A stretch of 64,000 nt of DNA from Enterobacter ludwigii (GTDB lineage Bacteria > Pseudomonadota > Gammaproteobacteria > Enterobacterales > Enterobacteriaceae). The translations under genes were made by a program, and so were the position numbers. This document shows, one piece after another, positions 6,245 to 13,629 of this stretch. Position 1 is the stretch's first letter. The number at the start of each line of letters is the position of its first letter. Under the pieces are notes generated by a model. That model worked only from the letters and a program-made list of their open reading frames with translations, ran no database searches and was not told the origin of the DNA. The DNA lies in the NCBI RefSeq assembly GCF_001750725.1, contig NZ_CP017279.1:1054001-1118000 (forward strand). The letters are read 5' to 3'.

Positions 6245-7752
6245 CGCGCTGGTTTTTGCTTATCGTTGTTAAGTTGCTGCGTCAGTTCATCAATGGTCAG
6301 TGATTTAGAGAAATACCATCCCTGAATCAGGGCATCAGGATACCGGTCTGCGATAAAGCGATATTGCGTTTCGCTTTCCACACCTTCAAAGACGAGCGTT
6401 TTATTCAGTTTGGCGAGGGCGTCACTAAAGATGACGAATATATTCTGTTTATAATGCTCATTAATACCATCTACCAGCGATTTATCTATTTTGATCTCAT
6501 CGTATTCCAGAAGCGATATGCGGGCGAGGTTAGAGTTTTGCACTCCAAAATCGTCAATTGATATTCTCACACCCAGTGGTTTTAACGCCTGACAAAACCC
6601 TTCGAGAACATCCGCAGTGGAGACCGCCTTTTCAGAGAGTTCAACTTTTATCAAGGAGAGTGGAATGCTATTCACTAAACACTCACGACACAGAATCTTA
6701 ATGAATTGCCCGTCTTCAATCTCGGTTCGACCAATGTTTAATGAAATCACCAGCTGATGTTTAATCGCCAGCGAGGCGATTTCTGCCAGGGATTTTTCGA
6801 TGATATTGATATAATACTTTTGATACAGGCCAATTTTCTTAATTAAGGGAATAAAGAGCTCAGGCGAGACCTCTCCATGATTGTTATCGCGCCATCTCGA
6901 CAGAACTTCAACGCCCACCATTTTTTTATCCTGGATTCGAATAATGGGCTGGTAGTTAACGCTGATGGTATTGGCTTTTACCGCGTTAACCAGCGTGCGC
7001 TCCAGTGAGAACCGATCTTCATAGATGCGGAAGAAAAACAGCGTGATCGCTATCCAGATGAAAGCCAGAATTGCCGTGAGAAGGGTAAACACCACCAGAG
7101 ACAACGAAGCCAGCCCTGCGTTGTGATGCTTCACGATCACACACAAATCCCATACGGCGCTGCACTGCGTCAGGGTTAAGGTAAACAGATTCGAATGCAG
7201 CCAGCTCTGTTCTTTTATCACCGGGGAGGCTGAGAAAAATGTTCTGCCGAAATCTTTGGTCGTCGTACTCAGTGAATAGTTCGCCGTAATCGGCGTGAAC
7301 TTATCGTAAGCATAGCGGGAGGTGAATATAATCACGTTATTATAAATTGCCGCATTGCCTGTAAAAAAATCTTTTCTGGAAAACTGTGCCAGAAGAAAAC
7401 CCCGTGGCGTTTTATGCAGCTCTGCAGGAAGGGCAACGGGAGTGGCGAGTTTACCCCAAAAAGCAGTACAGGCTATTTTCCCCTTTTCAATAAAACCGAT
7501 ATCCCCGAAATAGAGGCTATCTAACTTTATCTGCCTGTAACTATCGAGACTGGTTTTATCACAACCCTGTGTAGTAATGCTTTTGAGGGCCTGCGCCACA
7601 CTTTGAGAGAGGCCTTCTGAATATTGCAAAAGGGAATGGGAAACCTCGAGCTGTTTGCTCTTTTGCTGGGCCACGATAACCGCATTAACCGCGTAGAGAG
7701 AGAGGGCGACCAGCAACGTTGAAATGATAGCAACGGCAATGATCTTTTTCAT
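6241..7752 (-). CDS. CSS-motif EAL-domain protein (cyclic-di-GMP phosphodiesterase-like)
   Basis: From the ATG at 7752 it has 503 residues: a transmembrane segment (KKIIAVAIISTLLVALSLYA), a periplasmic CSS domain with cysteines in TTQGCDKT and IACTAFWG, a second membrane segment (LVVFTLLTAILAFIWIAITL) and a C-terminal EAL domain. EAL motifs are EVLSRW, LNIGRTEI, KVELSEKA, SIDDFGVQN, EIKIDKSLV and VFEGVESE. Metal and catalytic positions are kept, but loop 6 reads DDFGVQNSNL where active enzymes usually have DDFGTGYSSL, so dimer-dependent activation may be altered. In E. coli, CSS-EAL proteins (PdeB, C, D, G, N) are redox-tuned through DsbA/DsbB. A longer start at 7815 is possible but lacks a better ribosome site. 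Confidence 0.85.
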   Translation of the reverse strand: MKKIIAVAIISTLLVALSLYAVNAVIVAQQKSKQLEVSHSLLQYSEGLSQSVAQALKSITTQGCDKTSLDSYRQIKLDSLYFGDIGFIEKGKIACTAFWGKLATPVALPAELHKTPRGFLLAQFSRKDFFTGNAAIYNNVIIFTSRYAYDKFTPITANYSLSTTTKDFGRTFFSASPVIKEQSWLHSNLFTLTLTQCSAVWDLCVIVKHHNAGLASLSLVVFTLLTAILAFIWIAITLFFFRIYEDRFSLERTLVNAVKANTISVNYQPIIRIQDKKMVGVEVLSRWRDNNHGEVSPELFIPLIKKIGLYQKYYINIIEKSLAEIASLAIKHQLVISLNIGRTEIEDGQFIKILCRECLVNSIPLSLIKVELSEKAVSTADVLEGFCQALKPLGVRISIDDFGVQNSNLARISLLEYDEIKIDKSLVDGINEHYKQNIFVIFSDALAKLNKTLVFEGVESETQYRFIADRYPDALIQGWYFSKSLTIDELTQQLNNDKQKPAR

Positions 7753-7989
7753 TTTCCAGTGGTCCCGTCCGCTCCCTGATTTCACAAATCTTAACACAGC
7801 CAGGGCAAGGCACAAGCCTGATAATAACGGAGGTTTATCTTATTCAGTCAGAGTAACTCATGCGGAAGTACCAGTTTTTTAAGATAAATCTTAACTAAAC
7901 TTTTCACATTGCTTTAAGCAGCGCAGAGTTTGCCAGGCGATCGCCTTATACAGGTCATAAATGAGCATTTTTCTCTTAAGGAAAAAATC

Positions 7990-9510
7990 GTGCGCAACGT
8001 TATGCTCCCCATTCTGTGTGCCTTATTTGTGTTTCTGAGTGGCATGCTGATCATTAACTGGCAGTTGTGGCATATGGCCCGGTCAAATTATGCCGAAACC
8101 GCCGCCGCAAGCACGCGTAAAATTGAGGCCATTCTTGCTGAGGCTGTCAGTGCTGCAGATACCGCAAAACGGGTCGCCGCTGCAGGGTGTACCGACACCG
8201 GACAGCGTGAACTGGGTTCGGAAGCTGCGCTGAAACCGCATCTTCGCGCCATTATGATTGAGCAGCAGGGCAGGATCGTCTGTACCTCCCTTCCCGGAAA
8301 CGGCGTATTGATTGTTCGCCCGCAGACGCTGCCCAACAAAGGATTGATGTTGCTCCCCGGTAATCGCCTGGTGAACGGCATTCCGGTGTTACTTTTCCAG
8401 ATGCCCGTCGCGAAAGGGCGCGTTATCGTAAGCGTTAGCGATGCGCATTTGCGGGATGTTATTGCGAGTGCAGCAAACAGCACGGGACTGAGGCTGGTTG
8501 TTGGCGAAAAAGCGATAGCCGGCGCGGGCGATGTGAGCGGCTGGCCCCCCGTGAAGTGGGTGGGCTCCTTAACTGCATCGGCACATTTTCCGTTTAGCAT
8601 GGCCTGGCAGCCTCCCGCCTTTTTCAGCCTGACGCGTTTACTGCACCAGGGATGGAGCCTGATACTGCTTATCCTTGCGTTATCTGCGGCTGTTGGCATT
8701 CTTATCCGTCGCTACAGGGGGAAAAGCAACTCGTTTGAAGACGATCTACGTAAAGCCATCATCCACGGCGAGATCGTTCCGTACTATCAGCCGATCGTGA
8801 ATGGCGATACCGGCGGTTTGTATGGCGTGGAAGTGCTGGCAAGGTGGAAGCACCCAAAATCAGGCTTTATCCCACCGGATGTTTTTATTCCGATTGCCGA
8901 GCGCAGCGGCCTGATAATTCCGCTGACCAAAGGGTTAATGGCGAAAGTGGTGACCGAGCTTAAGCCGCTTTTGCCTAAGTTGCCGGACGGATTTCACATC
9001 GGGGTGAACATCAGCGCCAGACACATCAATGCGCCTTCTTTTATCGCTGACTGCCGGGTCTTTGGAAAAGGCTTTTATGGTAAAGAGGTCAAACTGGTTC
9101 TCGAAGTGACCGAGCGTGAACCGCTGATCGATAATCCTCATCTGGTGGAAAATCTCAATGCGTTACATAACGCCGGTTTCGTCATTGCGCTTGATGACTT
9201 TGGGACCGGGTATTCCGGCCTCTCCTGTCTGCACGCGCTGGCGATTGATTATATTAAAATCGATAAAAGTTTCGTGAACCGGGTATCAGAGGCGAAAGAC
9301 TCTACGATCCTGCTGGACTGTGTGATTGACCTGGCGAAAAAACTCTCACTGCATATCGTGGCTGAAGGGGTAGAAACGAAGGAGCAACTGGACTATCTCA
9401 ACCGTAATCAGATTACCCTGTTGCAGGGATACTATTTTGGTAAACCGGTCTCGTATAAAGAATTTATTAAAGTCATCTTATCTAAACCGCTGGAGAAGGT
9501 CAGTCTGTAA
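7990..9510 (+). CDS. CSS-motif EAL cyclic-di-GMP phosphodiesterase
   Basis: I take GTG 7990 as start because AAGGA lies at 7978-7982; a TTG at 7930 would add 20 residues. The protein has about 506 residues: a membrane segment (LPILCALFVFLSGMLIINW), a periplasmic CSS domain (cysteines in AAAGCTDTG and RIVCTSLPG), a second membrane segment (SLILLILALSAAVGILI) and a full EAL domain. All catalytic motifs are canonical: EVLARW, VNISARH, LEVTERE, ALDDFGTGYS, IKIDKSF, VAEGVET and LQGYYFGKP. It should hydrolyse cyclic-di-GMP to pGpG. It is divergent from the preceding EAL gene, about 240 bp away. It may correspond to PdeD or PdeN of E. coli, but I cannot tell which. Confidence 0.9.
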   Translation: MRNVMLPILCALFVFLSGMLIINWQLWHMARSNYAETAAASTRKIEAILAEAVSAADTAKRVAAAGCTDTGQRELGSEAALKPHLRAIMIEQQGRIVCTSLPGNGVLIVRPQTLPNKGLMLLPGNRLVNGIPVLLFQMPVAKGRVIVSVSDAHLRDVIASAANSTGLRLVVGEKAIAGAGDVSGWPPVKWVGSLTASAHFPFSMAWQPPAFFSLTRLLHQGWSLILLILALSAAVGILIRRYRGKSNSFEDDLRKAIIHGEIVPYYQPIVNGDTGGLYGVEVLARWKHPKSGFIPPDVFIPIAERSGLIIPLTKGLMAKVVTELKPLLPKLPDGFHIGVNISARHINAPSFIADCRVFGKGFYGKEVKLVLEVTEREPLIDNPHLVENLNALHNAGFVIALDDFGTGYSGLSCLHALAIDYIKIDKSFVNRVSEAKDSTILLDCVIDLAKKLSLHIVAEGVETKEQLDYLNRNQITLLQGYYFGKPVSYKEFIKVILSKPLEKVSL

Positions 9511-9697
9511 GAGATTTTTTTCTGTGAAAGGGGCCCAGTAATAATATCTGATGCCCGTTTGCGAAAAGCGAAATATCATCAGATTTCTGTTGTATGCTTA
9601 AGTGCAATTCATTTTCCTCTTATCCTGAGCTTTGTTACAGTGACTCTAGTTGTCAGCCAGGGATGTCAGGCGTGATAAGGTGGAAGAGCTCGTGCAT

Positions 9698-11164
9698 GTG
9701 AAAAATACTTTTTACACAACAACTATTACCGTCATCATTGTCTCATTGATCATTTCGCTGTCGCTTGCCGTCCAAATTACCACGTCCAGGCAGCAGTCAA
9801 TCCAGCAAATAAACACCAGCGTTGCCAACCTGAGCCATACCTTAGACGTGTACAGCGAAGGGATCATGCGCCAAAGTGAAATGTTGATTACTTCGGTTTC
9901 CGACATAATCAAAATTTATGGCATGACCCCACAACAGGCCAAAAATATCCAGCGGATGATAAGCAATCAGGATAATCTTCTTATCCAGATAAATAATGTG
10001 GTTGTTTACGATGCGCAAGGGAATATTTTTACGGCACTGCATGAAAGTTTTTCCGGACCCCGGAAAGGGGTGGACAGGTCGTTTTTTATCTACCACAAAG
10101 AAAATAAGAGCCAGCAGATTTTTATTGGCCAGCCGGTGGTCAGCAGAACGAATGGTAAATGGGTCATAACCATTAGTCGTCGGCTGGAAACCCCTACCGG
10201 CGCGTTTAACGGTGTCGTTGTGGTTACGCTGGGTATCGAAAATTTTCTGGCGTTATACGGGCAGATCAATATTGGACACTCAGGCGTGATCGGCTTAACA
10301 ACCCAGTCAGGCGTGTTGCTGGTACGTCATCCGTTTAAAAATAATTACATTGGCGCGATTGTTTCGGATTCGCCTCTCTTCAGGACATACCTCAAGGTAC
10401 AAAACGCGGGTATCGCCAGCTCTGTCTCACGGTTTGATAAAATCGAACGCATTTATGCTTTCGAGAAGAACAAGCGCTACGGGCTCGTCACCACCGTGGC
10501 GGTCAGTACGCAAGAAGCACTCGCCCCCTGGCGCAAGCAGGCTCTCCAGCTTTCTGTACTCATTTTGGTTTTTACCGCGATACTCATTGCGGCGTCCTGT
10601 TTCCTTTATTCCGATTTATCCAGAAAAACACGGGATAACAGAGCGCTGAAGATTATTGCGTCTGAAGATGCGCTAACCGGACTTTTCAACCGACGCATTT
10701 TTGATGAAAAAATTCTGTCAGAAATTGCGGCCTGTGCGGCCAGCGACGCCCCGATTTCGGTGTTGATTGTCGATGTGGACTACTTCAAAAAATACAACGA
10801 TAACTATGGTCATCCCGAAGGGGACCGCTGTTTAACCCTGCTGGGAAATAGCCTCAGGGAGAGCCTCAACCGGGACAACCAGGTTGTGGCGCGCTATGGT
10901 GGGGAAGAGTTTGCACTGATCCTGCCAGACACGGATATCCAGGAAGCGCTCCGCCTCGGTCAGACGATCATTCGCAATGTCTTTTCGCTGCATATTGAAC
11001 ATGCTTTCAGTCCCTTCGGGCGGGTCACGGTTAGCGTCGGGATCTCCACTGCGCGTGCCGTGGATATCGCGGGCAGCCAGCAGAACATCATTATAGCCGC
11101 CGACCAGGCGCTCTATCAGGCAAAACGTGCAGGGCGAAACCGGCACGCTTTTGTTGCGGTGTAG
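9698..11164 (+). CDS. Membrane GGDEF diguanylate cyclase with periplasmic dCache-type sensor
   Basis: The protein has about 488 residues from GTG 9698 (TTG 9650 and GTG 9680 are alternatives; GGAAG at 9682-9686 favours 9698). It has an N-terminal membrane segment (TVIIVSLIISLSLAV), a periplasmic region of about 250 residues resembling a double Cache sensor (VVVYDAQGNIFTALHESF, GQPVVSRTNGKWVITISR), a second membrane segment (LSVLILVFTAILIAASCFLY) and a GGDEF domain with DALTGLFNRR, DVDYFKKYND and the active-site RYGGEEF. The inhibitory I-site position reads RDNQ instead of RxxD, so classical product feedback is probably lost. It is unlike E. coli DgcJ in sequence. It follows the EAL gene by about 190 bp and may form an opposing pair with it. 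Confidence 0.9.
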   Translation: MKNTFYTTTITVIIVSLIISLSLAVQITTSRQQSIQQINTSVANLSHTLDVYSEGIMRQSEMLITSVSDIIKIYGMTPQQAKNIQRMISNQDNLLIQINNVVVYDAQGNIFTALHESFSGPRKGVDRSFFIYHKENKSQQIFIGQPVVSRTNGKWVITISRRLETPTGAFNGVVVVTLGIENFLALYGQINIGHSGVIGLTTQSGVLLVRHPFKNNYIGAIVSDSPLFRTYLKVQNAGIASSVSRFDKIERIYAFEKNKRYGLVTTVAVSTQEALAPWRKQALQLSVLILVFTAILIAASCFLYSDLSRKTRDNRALKIIASEDALTGLFNRRIFDEKILSEIAACAASDAPISVLIVDVDYFKKYNDNYGHPEGDRCLTLLGNSLRESLNRDNQVVARYGGEEFALILPDTDIQEALRLGQTIIRNVFSLHIEHAFSPFGRVTVSVGISTARAVDIAGSQQNIIIAADQALYQAKRAGRNRHAFVAV

Positions 11165-11261
11165 GCAAAAAAAAGCCCACTCTAGAGTGGGCAAGAAATA
11201 CTGGAAGCAATGTGAGCAATGTCGTACTGAATACCTGAGTGTTTAGCTCAACTATTCAGTG
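11165..11261 (-). ncRNA. RyhB-type iron-responsive small RNA (RyhB-2/IsrE/RfrB position)
   Basis: On the minus strand the RNA contains CATTGCTCACATTGCTTCCA, the conserved pairing core of RyhB, with the adjoining ACGA before it and GTATT after it. It ends with a perfect GCCCAC-TCTAGA-GTGGGC hairpin (11175-11192) followed by eight U. Near its 5' end, ACTGAATA can pair with TATTCAGT as a first stem-loop. A sigma-70 promoter and a Fur-like palindrome precede it. RyhB represses mRNAs for iron-using proteins with Hfq when iron is scarce. The location next to yeaQ is that of the second RyhB copy of Salmonella, so this is probably the RyhB-2 orthologue. The 5' end is estimated from the promoter. Confidence 0.9.
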
Positions 11262-11296
11262 TTGAGAAAGATAATCTTTCTCAACAAAAGATGCAA
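11261..11296 (-). promoter_or_regulatory. Promoter and Fur-like operator of the RyhB-type sRNA
   Basis: On the minus strand TTGCAT (11296-11291), a 17-bp spacer and TATCTT (11273-11268) form a sigma-70 promoter. Overlapping the -10 is a perfect 25-bp palindrome at 11261-11285 with arms GTTGAGAAAGAT around a central A. The GATAATC core and its position suit a Fur operator, as at ryhB, though the outer bases differ from the Fur consensus. Confidence 0.7.
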
Positions 11297-11345
11297 CCCC
11301 ACATTTCTTGTGGTGCTGTTGATGAATAAACGCGCACTCTCTCAC

Positions 11346-11361
11346 TGTGATGCTTATCACA
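11346..11361. promoter_or_regulatory. Perfect CRP-consensus site between the RyhB-type sRNA and yeaQ
   Basis: TGTGATGCTTATCACA matches TGTGA-N6-TCACA at every defined position. Its centre is about 92 bp upstream of the predicted sRNA start and about 44 bp upstream of the predicted yeaQ start (extended -10 TGTGCTATCCT, 11381-11391). Confidence 0.7.
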
Positions 11362-11439
11362 AATTTCCTTTCTGAAATCCTGTGCTATCCTTTCTTGTGT
11401 CGTTGATTTAATGACAAAAACCATACGGAGAGGAAACTT

Positions 11440-11688
11440 ATGGGAATTTTATCCTGGATTATCTTTGGGCTTATTGCAGGTATTCTGGCGAAGTGGATTA
11501 TGCCGGGCAAAGATGGCGGTGGGTTTATCGTCACCGTAATACTGGGGATTATCGGTGCAGTGGTGGGCGGTTGGATCAGTACGCTGTTCGGCTTTGGTAA
11601 GGTCGATGGCTTTAACTTCGGCAGCTTCGCTGTCGCGGTGATCGGTGCGTTGGTTGTTCTGTTTATCTACAGAAAAATCAAAAGCTAA
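11440..11688 (+). CDS. yeaQ: YeaQ, GlsB/YeaQ/YmgE small membrane protein
   Basis: This 82-residue, glycine-rich protein has three hydrophobic segments (LSWIIFGLIAGILAKWIM, GFIVTVILGIIGAVVGGWI, SFAVAVIGALVVLFIY), the usual layout and length of the family sometimes labelled transglycosylase-associated. It is inner-membrane; its role is unknown, and relatives are general stress genes. AGAGGAAA precedes the ATG. A -10 of the CTATCCT type, liked by sigma-S, lies about 50 bp upstream with a CRP site before it. A terminator follows. Confidence 0.92.
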   Translation: MGILSWIIFGLIAGILAKWIMPGKDGGGFIVTVILGIIGAVVGGWISTLFGFGKVDGFNFGSFAVAVIGALVVLFIYRKIKS

Positions 11689-11703
11689 GCCTGATAAATG
11701 TTG

Positions 11704-11731
11704 AAAAAGGCTGCCATATGGCGGCCTTTTT
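11704..11731 (+). terminator. Terminator of yeaQ
   Basis: AAAGGCTGCC-ATAT-GGCGGCCTTTTT forms a strong hairpin ending in five T, 16 bp after the yeaQ stop. Confidence 0.8.
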
Positions 11732-11742
11732 ACGTGGTGGGT

Positions 11743-11817
11743 TTACCACCAGCCTAGCTGCGAGCCTGCAACAGCCACGATTGCCACGATCAGCATAATG
11801 AGGGTTGTTTTTCTCAT
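11743..11817 (-). CDS. yoaJ: YoaJ, 24-residue membrane peptide
   Basis: The minus-strand frame begins MRKTTLIMLIVAIVAV, ends GWW and has 24 residues. It matches E. coli YoaJ, a confirmed small inner-membrane protein, in length, in the MxKTT start and in the GWW end. Its start codon directly abuts the stop codon of yoaK, implying translational coupling. Function is unknown. Confidence 0.85.
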   Translation of the reverse strand: MRKTTLIMLIVAIVAVAGSQLGWW

Positions 11818-11916
11818 TTATGCCCCCGGAGCAGCGTAACCACCGACAAAAAACCAGGCCAAAAACACTACCGCCGTTATAAAAATAACGACCGGGAAGA
11901 GGATCCCTATTCTCAT
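11818..11916 (-). CDS. yoaK: YoaK, 32-residue membrane peptide
   Basis: The minus-strand frame begins MRIGILFPVVIFITAV and ends GGYAAPGA; it has 32 residues and is nearly identical to E. coli YoaK, a small single-span inner-membrane protein seen by epitope tagging. It lies directly upstream of yoaJ with no gap, and 45 bp downstream of dgcP on the same strand, so dgcP-yoaK-yoaJ may be one transcript. Confidence 0.9.
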   Translation of the reverse strand: MRIGILFPVVIFITAVVFLAWFFVGGYAAPGA

Positions 11917-11961
11917 ACCATCACCTGTTTCGGTTTTTATAACGCCGTAGAGTGTACGGGG

Positions 11962-12990
11962 TTAATCCATCGCGAGAAAGCGCGTTTTGCTTTTTCCTTT
12001 CTTATGCTGATACATCGCGACATCAGCCGCGCGTAACGCACTGTCCGGATCGGTCACGGTGGGGTCAACTTCAATCACACCGAAGCTGGCGCCAGGATAA
12101 ATAATGTTCACGCTCCCCAGCCAGTATTCTCCTGCAATACGGGCGTCGAGGCGCGTTTTAAGCAGGTTAATCTGTGTGCTCTCACCCGTACTATTGGTCT
12201 GGCTAAGCGAGGCCACCAGAAACTCATCACCGCCCAGCCGGCCGATTATCTCGTCCGCCTGTTTTTCTTCAGTCAGACGTTTACCCACTTCAATCAGGAA
12301 CCGATCGCCTGATTCATGCCCGTAACGGTCGTTAATCAGCTTGAAATCATCAAGGTCGATAAACGCGATGATGGCGTTGCGTTTAAGGTGCTTTGCCAGT
12401 GAAAACAGGGTCGTCAGCTCTTCGAAGATGGCGCGACGGTTTGGTAATCCGGTAAGGGCATCGGTATAAGAGTGCGCAATGAGTGCCGCATTGGCTTCCC
12501 GAAGCTGGATCACCAGCGACTCTTTCTGAATATACTGGGCAATCAACCCGGCGAATAATTTCAAAACTTGTTCACCGCGATCGCTGGGATGTTTCTTTTC
12601 CGTGCTGGTGGCGCAGAGCGTGCCATAGAGTGAACCATCCGCAAGATGAATAGGGATACTCATGTAGGTTGTAATGCCAAGGGCTTTCGCGGCATCGCAA
12701 TCCGGCCAGCGCTCTGCCACCTCGTTACTGAACAACGTACCACTCTCGATGGCGCGCTTACACAAGGTGTCGCCCCATGGAACGCTCAGCCCCTCAGGGA
12801 TCTGCATCTGCTTGCTGTTGCGGGCGTAGAGGATATGCTGCAGCCGCGCATTGATATCGACCTTCGTCAGGTAGGTGGACTCCATTTCAGTCACAATCTC
12901 CAGCATCTCCAGCAGCTGGCGAACGAGACTTTCAAGGGACTGCTCAGTGGCGAGCGTTTCTGAAACACGGGCAAGGATAATATCCGACAT
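11962..12990 (-). CDS. dgcP: DgcP (YeaP), GAF-GGDEF diguanylate cyclase
   Basis: The 342-residue cytoplasmic protein has an N-terminal GAF domain (about 20-160, with YMSIPIHLADGSLYGTLCA) and a GGDEF domain (DALTGLPNRRAIFEEL, DLDDFKLINDRYGHESGD, active site RLGGDEF). The length agrees with E. coli DgcP. No RxxD inhibitory site is seen before GGDEF (the residues there read QADE). It makes cyclic-di-GMP from two GTP. It faces yeaQ and appears to lead the yoaK-yoaJ pair. A hairpin with a U-run sits in its upstream region at 13113-13142. Confidence 0.95.
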   Translation of the reverse strand: MSDIILARVSETLATEQSLESLVRQLLEMLEIVTEMESTYLTKVDINARLQHILYARNSKQMQIPEGLSVPWGDTLCKRAIESGTLFSNEVAERWPDCDAAKALGITTYMSIPIHLADGSLYGTLCATSTEKKHPSDRGEQVLKLFAGLIAQYIQKESLVIQLREANAALIAHSYTDALTGLPNRRAIFEELTTLFSLAKHLKRNAIIAFIDLDDFKLINDRYGHESGDRFLIEVGKRLTEEKQADEIIGRLGGDEFLVASLSQTNSTGESTQINLLKTRLDARIAGEYWLGSVNIIYPGASFGVIEVDPTVTDPDSALRAADVAMYQHKKGKSKTRFLAMD

Positions 12991-13112
12991 GACGTAGGCT
13001 CACTCCCATGCAGAAGACGTCTGCATCTGCATGTTATGCTGAATTTTTCGACTTCGGGCATAGTAAAACATGAATATAAAAATTTTAATATTCATCACAG
13101 GGGAGCGGGGGA

Positions 13113-13142
13113 GAAAAAAAGCCCCGATGTTGAGACCGGGGC
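13113..13142 (-). terminator. Rho-independent terminator upstream of dgcP
   Basis: On the minus strand GCCCCGG-TCTCAACAT-CGGGGC is followed by seven U. No protein gene on this strand ends here: yoaF lies on the other strand. It either ends an unannotated small RNA transcribed leftward from about 13150-13290, or acts as an attenuator in a long dgcP leader. The 13020-13110 stretch also holds the near-palindrome TGAATATAAAAA / TTTTAATATTCA. Confidence 0.7.
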
Positions 13143-13294
13143 AAAGACATCTTGATTACGGAATGATGTTCTCTGGTCATTGAGAACACGTGCCACTGTA
13201 GTGTGGAAAAGTGCAGTTAAGATGGAGAAATCGTGGAGAAAGCGGCGATGACCCGTTACCCTTAAAGTCTGATGAAGTTAAAAGGATCAATGAG

Positions 13295-13549
13295 ATGAGA
13301 TTACTGCTTCTGGCACTCGCGTTACCGCTGGCCGCCTGTACCTCCAAAACATCCCCGCCTGATGCCCCGAAACCGCCCCATGTTATCGGGATGGCTAATC
13401 CCGCCTCCGTCTACTGCCTGAATAAAGGCGGGGAACAGGTCCCGGTTCAAAGCCCGCAAGGGGTTCGCACGGAGTGCAAGTTGCCTGGCGGCGAAGTAAT
13501 CGATGAATGGGCGCTTTATCGTCGCGATCATCCGCAACCTGCCAGGTGA
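13295..13549 (+). CDS. yoaF: YoaF, DUF333 lipoprotein
   Basis: From ATG 13295 (AAAAGGA ribosome site at 13280-13286) it has 84 residues, the E. coli YoaF length. The N-terminus MRLLLLALALPLAACTS is a type II signal peptide with lipobox LAAC. The DUF333 core is ANPASVYCLNKGGEQVPV, then GGEVIDEWALYRRDHP. It is predicted to be an outer-membrane-anchored periplasmic lipoprotein. Function is unknown; related DUF333 proteins include heat-shock protein HslJ-associated and osmotic stress factors. Confidence 0.9.
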   Translation: MRLLLLALALPLAACTSKTSPPDAPKPPHVIGMANPASVYCLNKGGEQVPVQSPQGVRTECKLPGGEVIDEWALYRRDHPQPAR

Positions 13550-13629
13550 CAGCGGGATAGTGGCTGCGGTACACTTCTCTTTAGGATTATTCTTAGCCTT
13601 TCGATGGCTACCGTTATCGTGAGAGAAGT

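Noticed and set aside
11175-11192. Hairpin GCCCACTCTAGAGTGGGC read as the terminator of the GGDEF gene on the plus strand
   Set aside because: On the plus strand it is followed by CAAGAAATA, not T. The U-run is on the minus strand, where it ends the RyhB-type sRNA.
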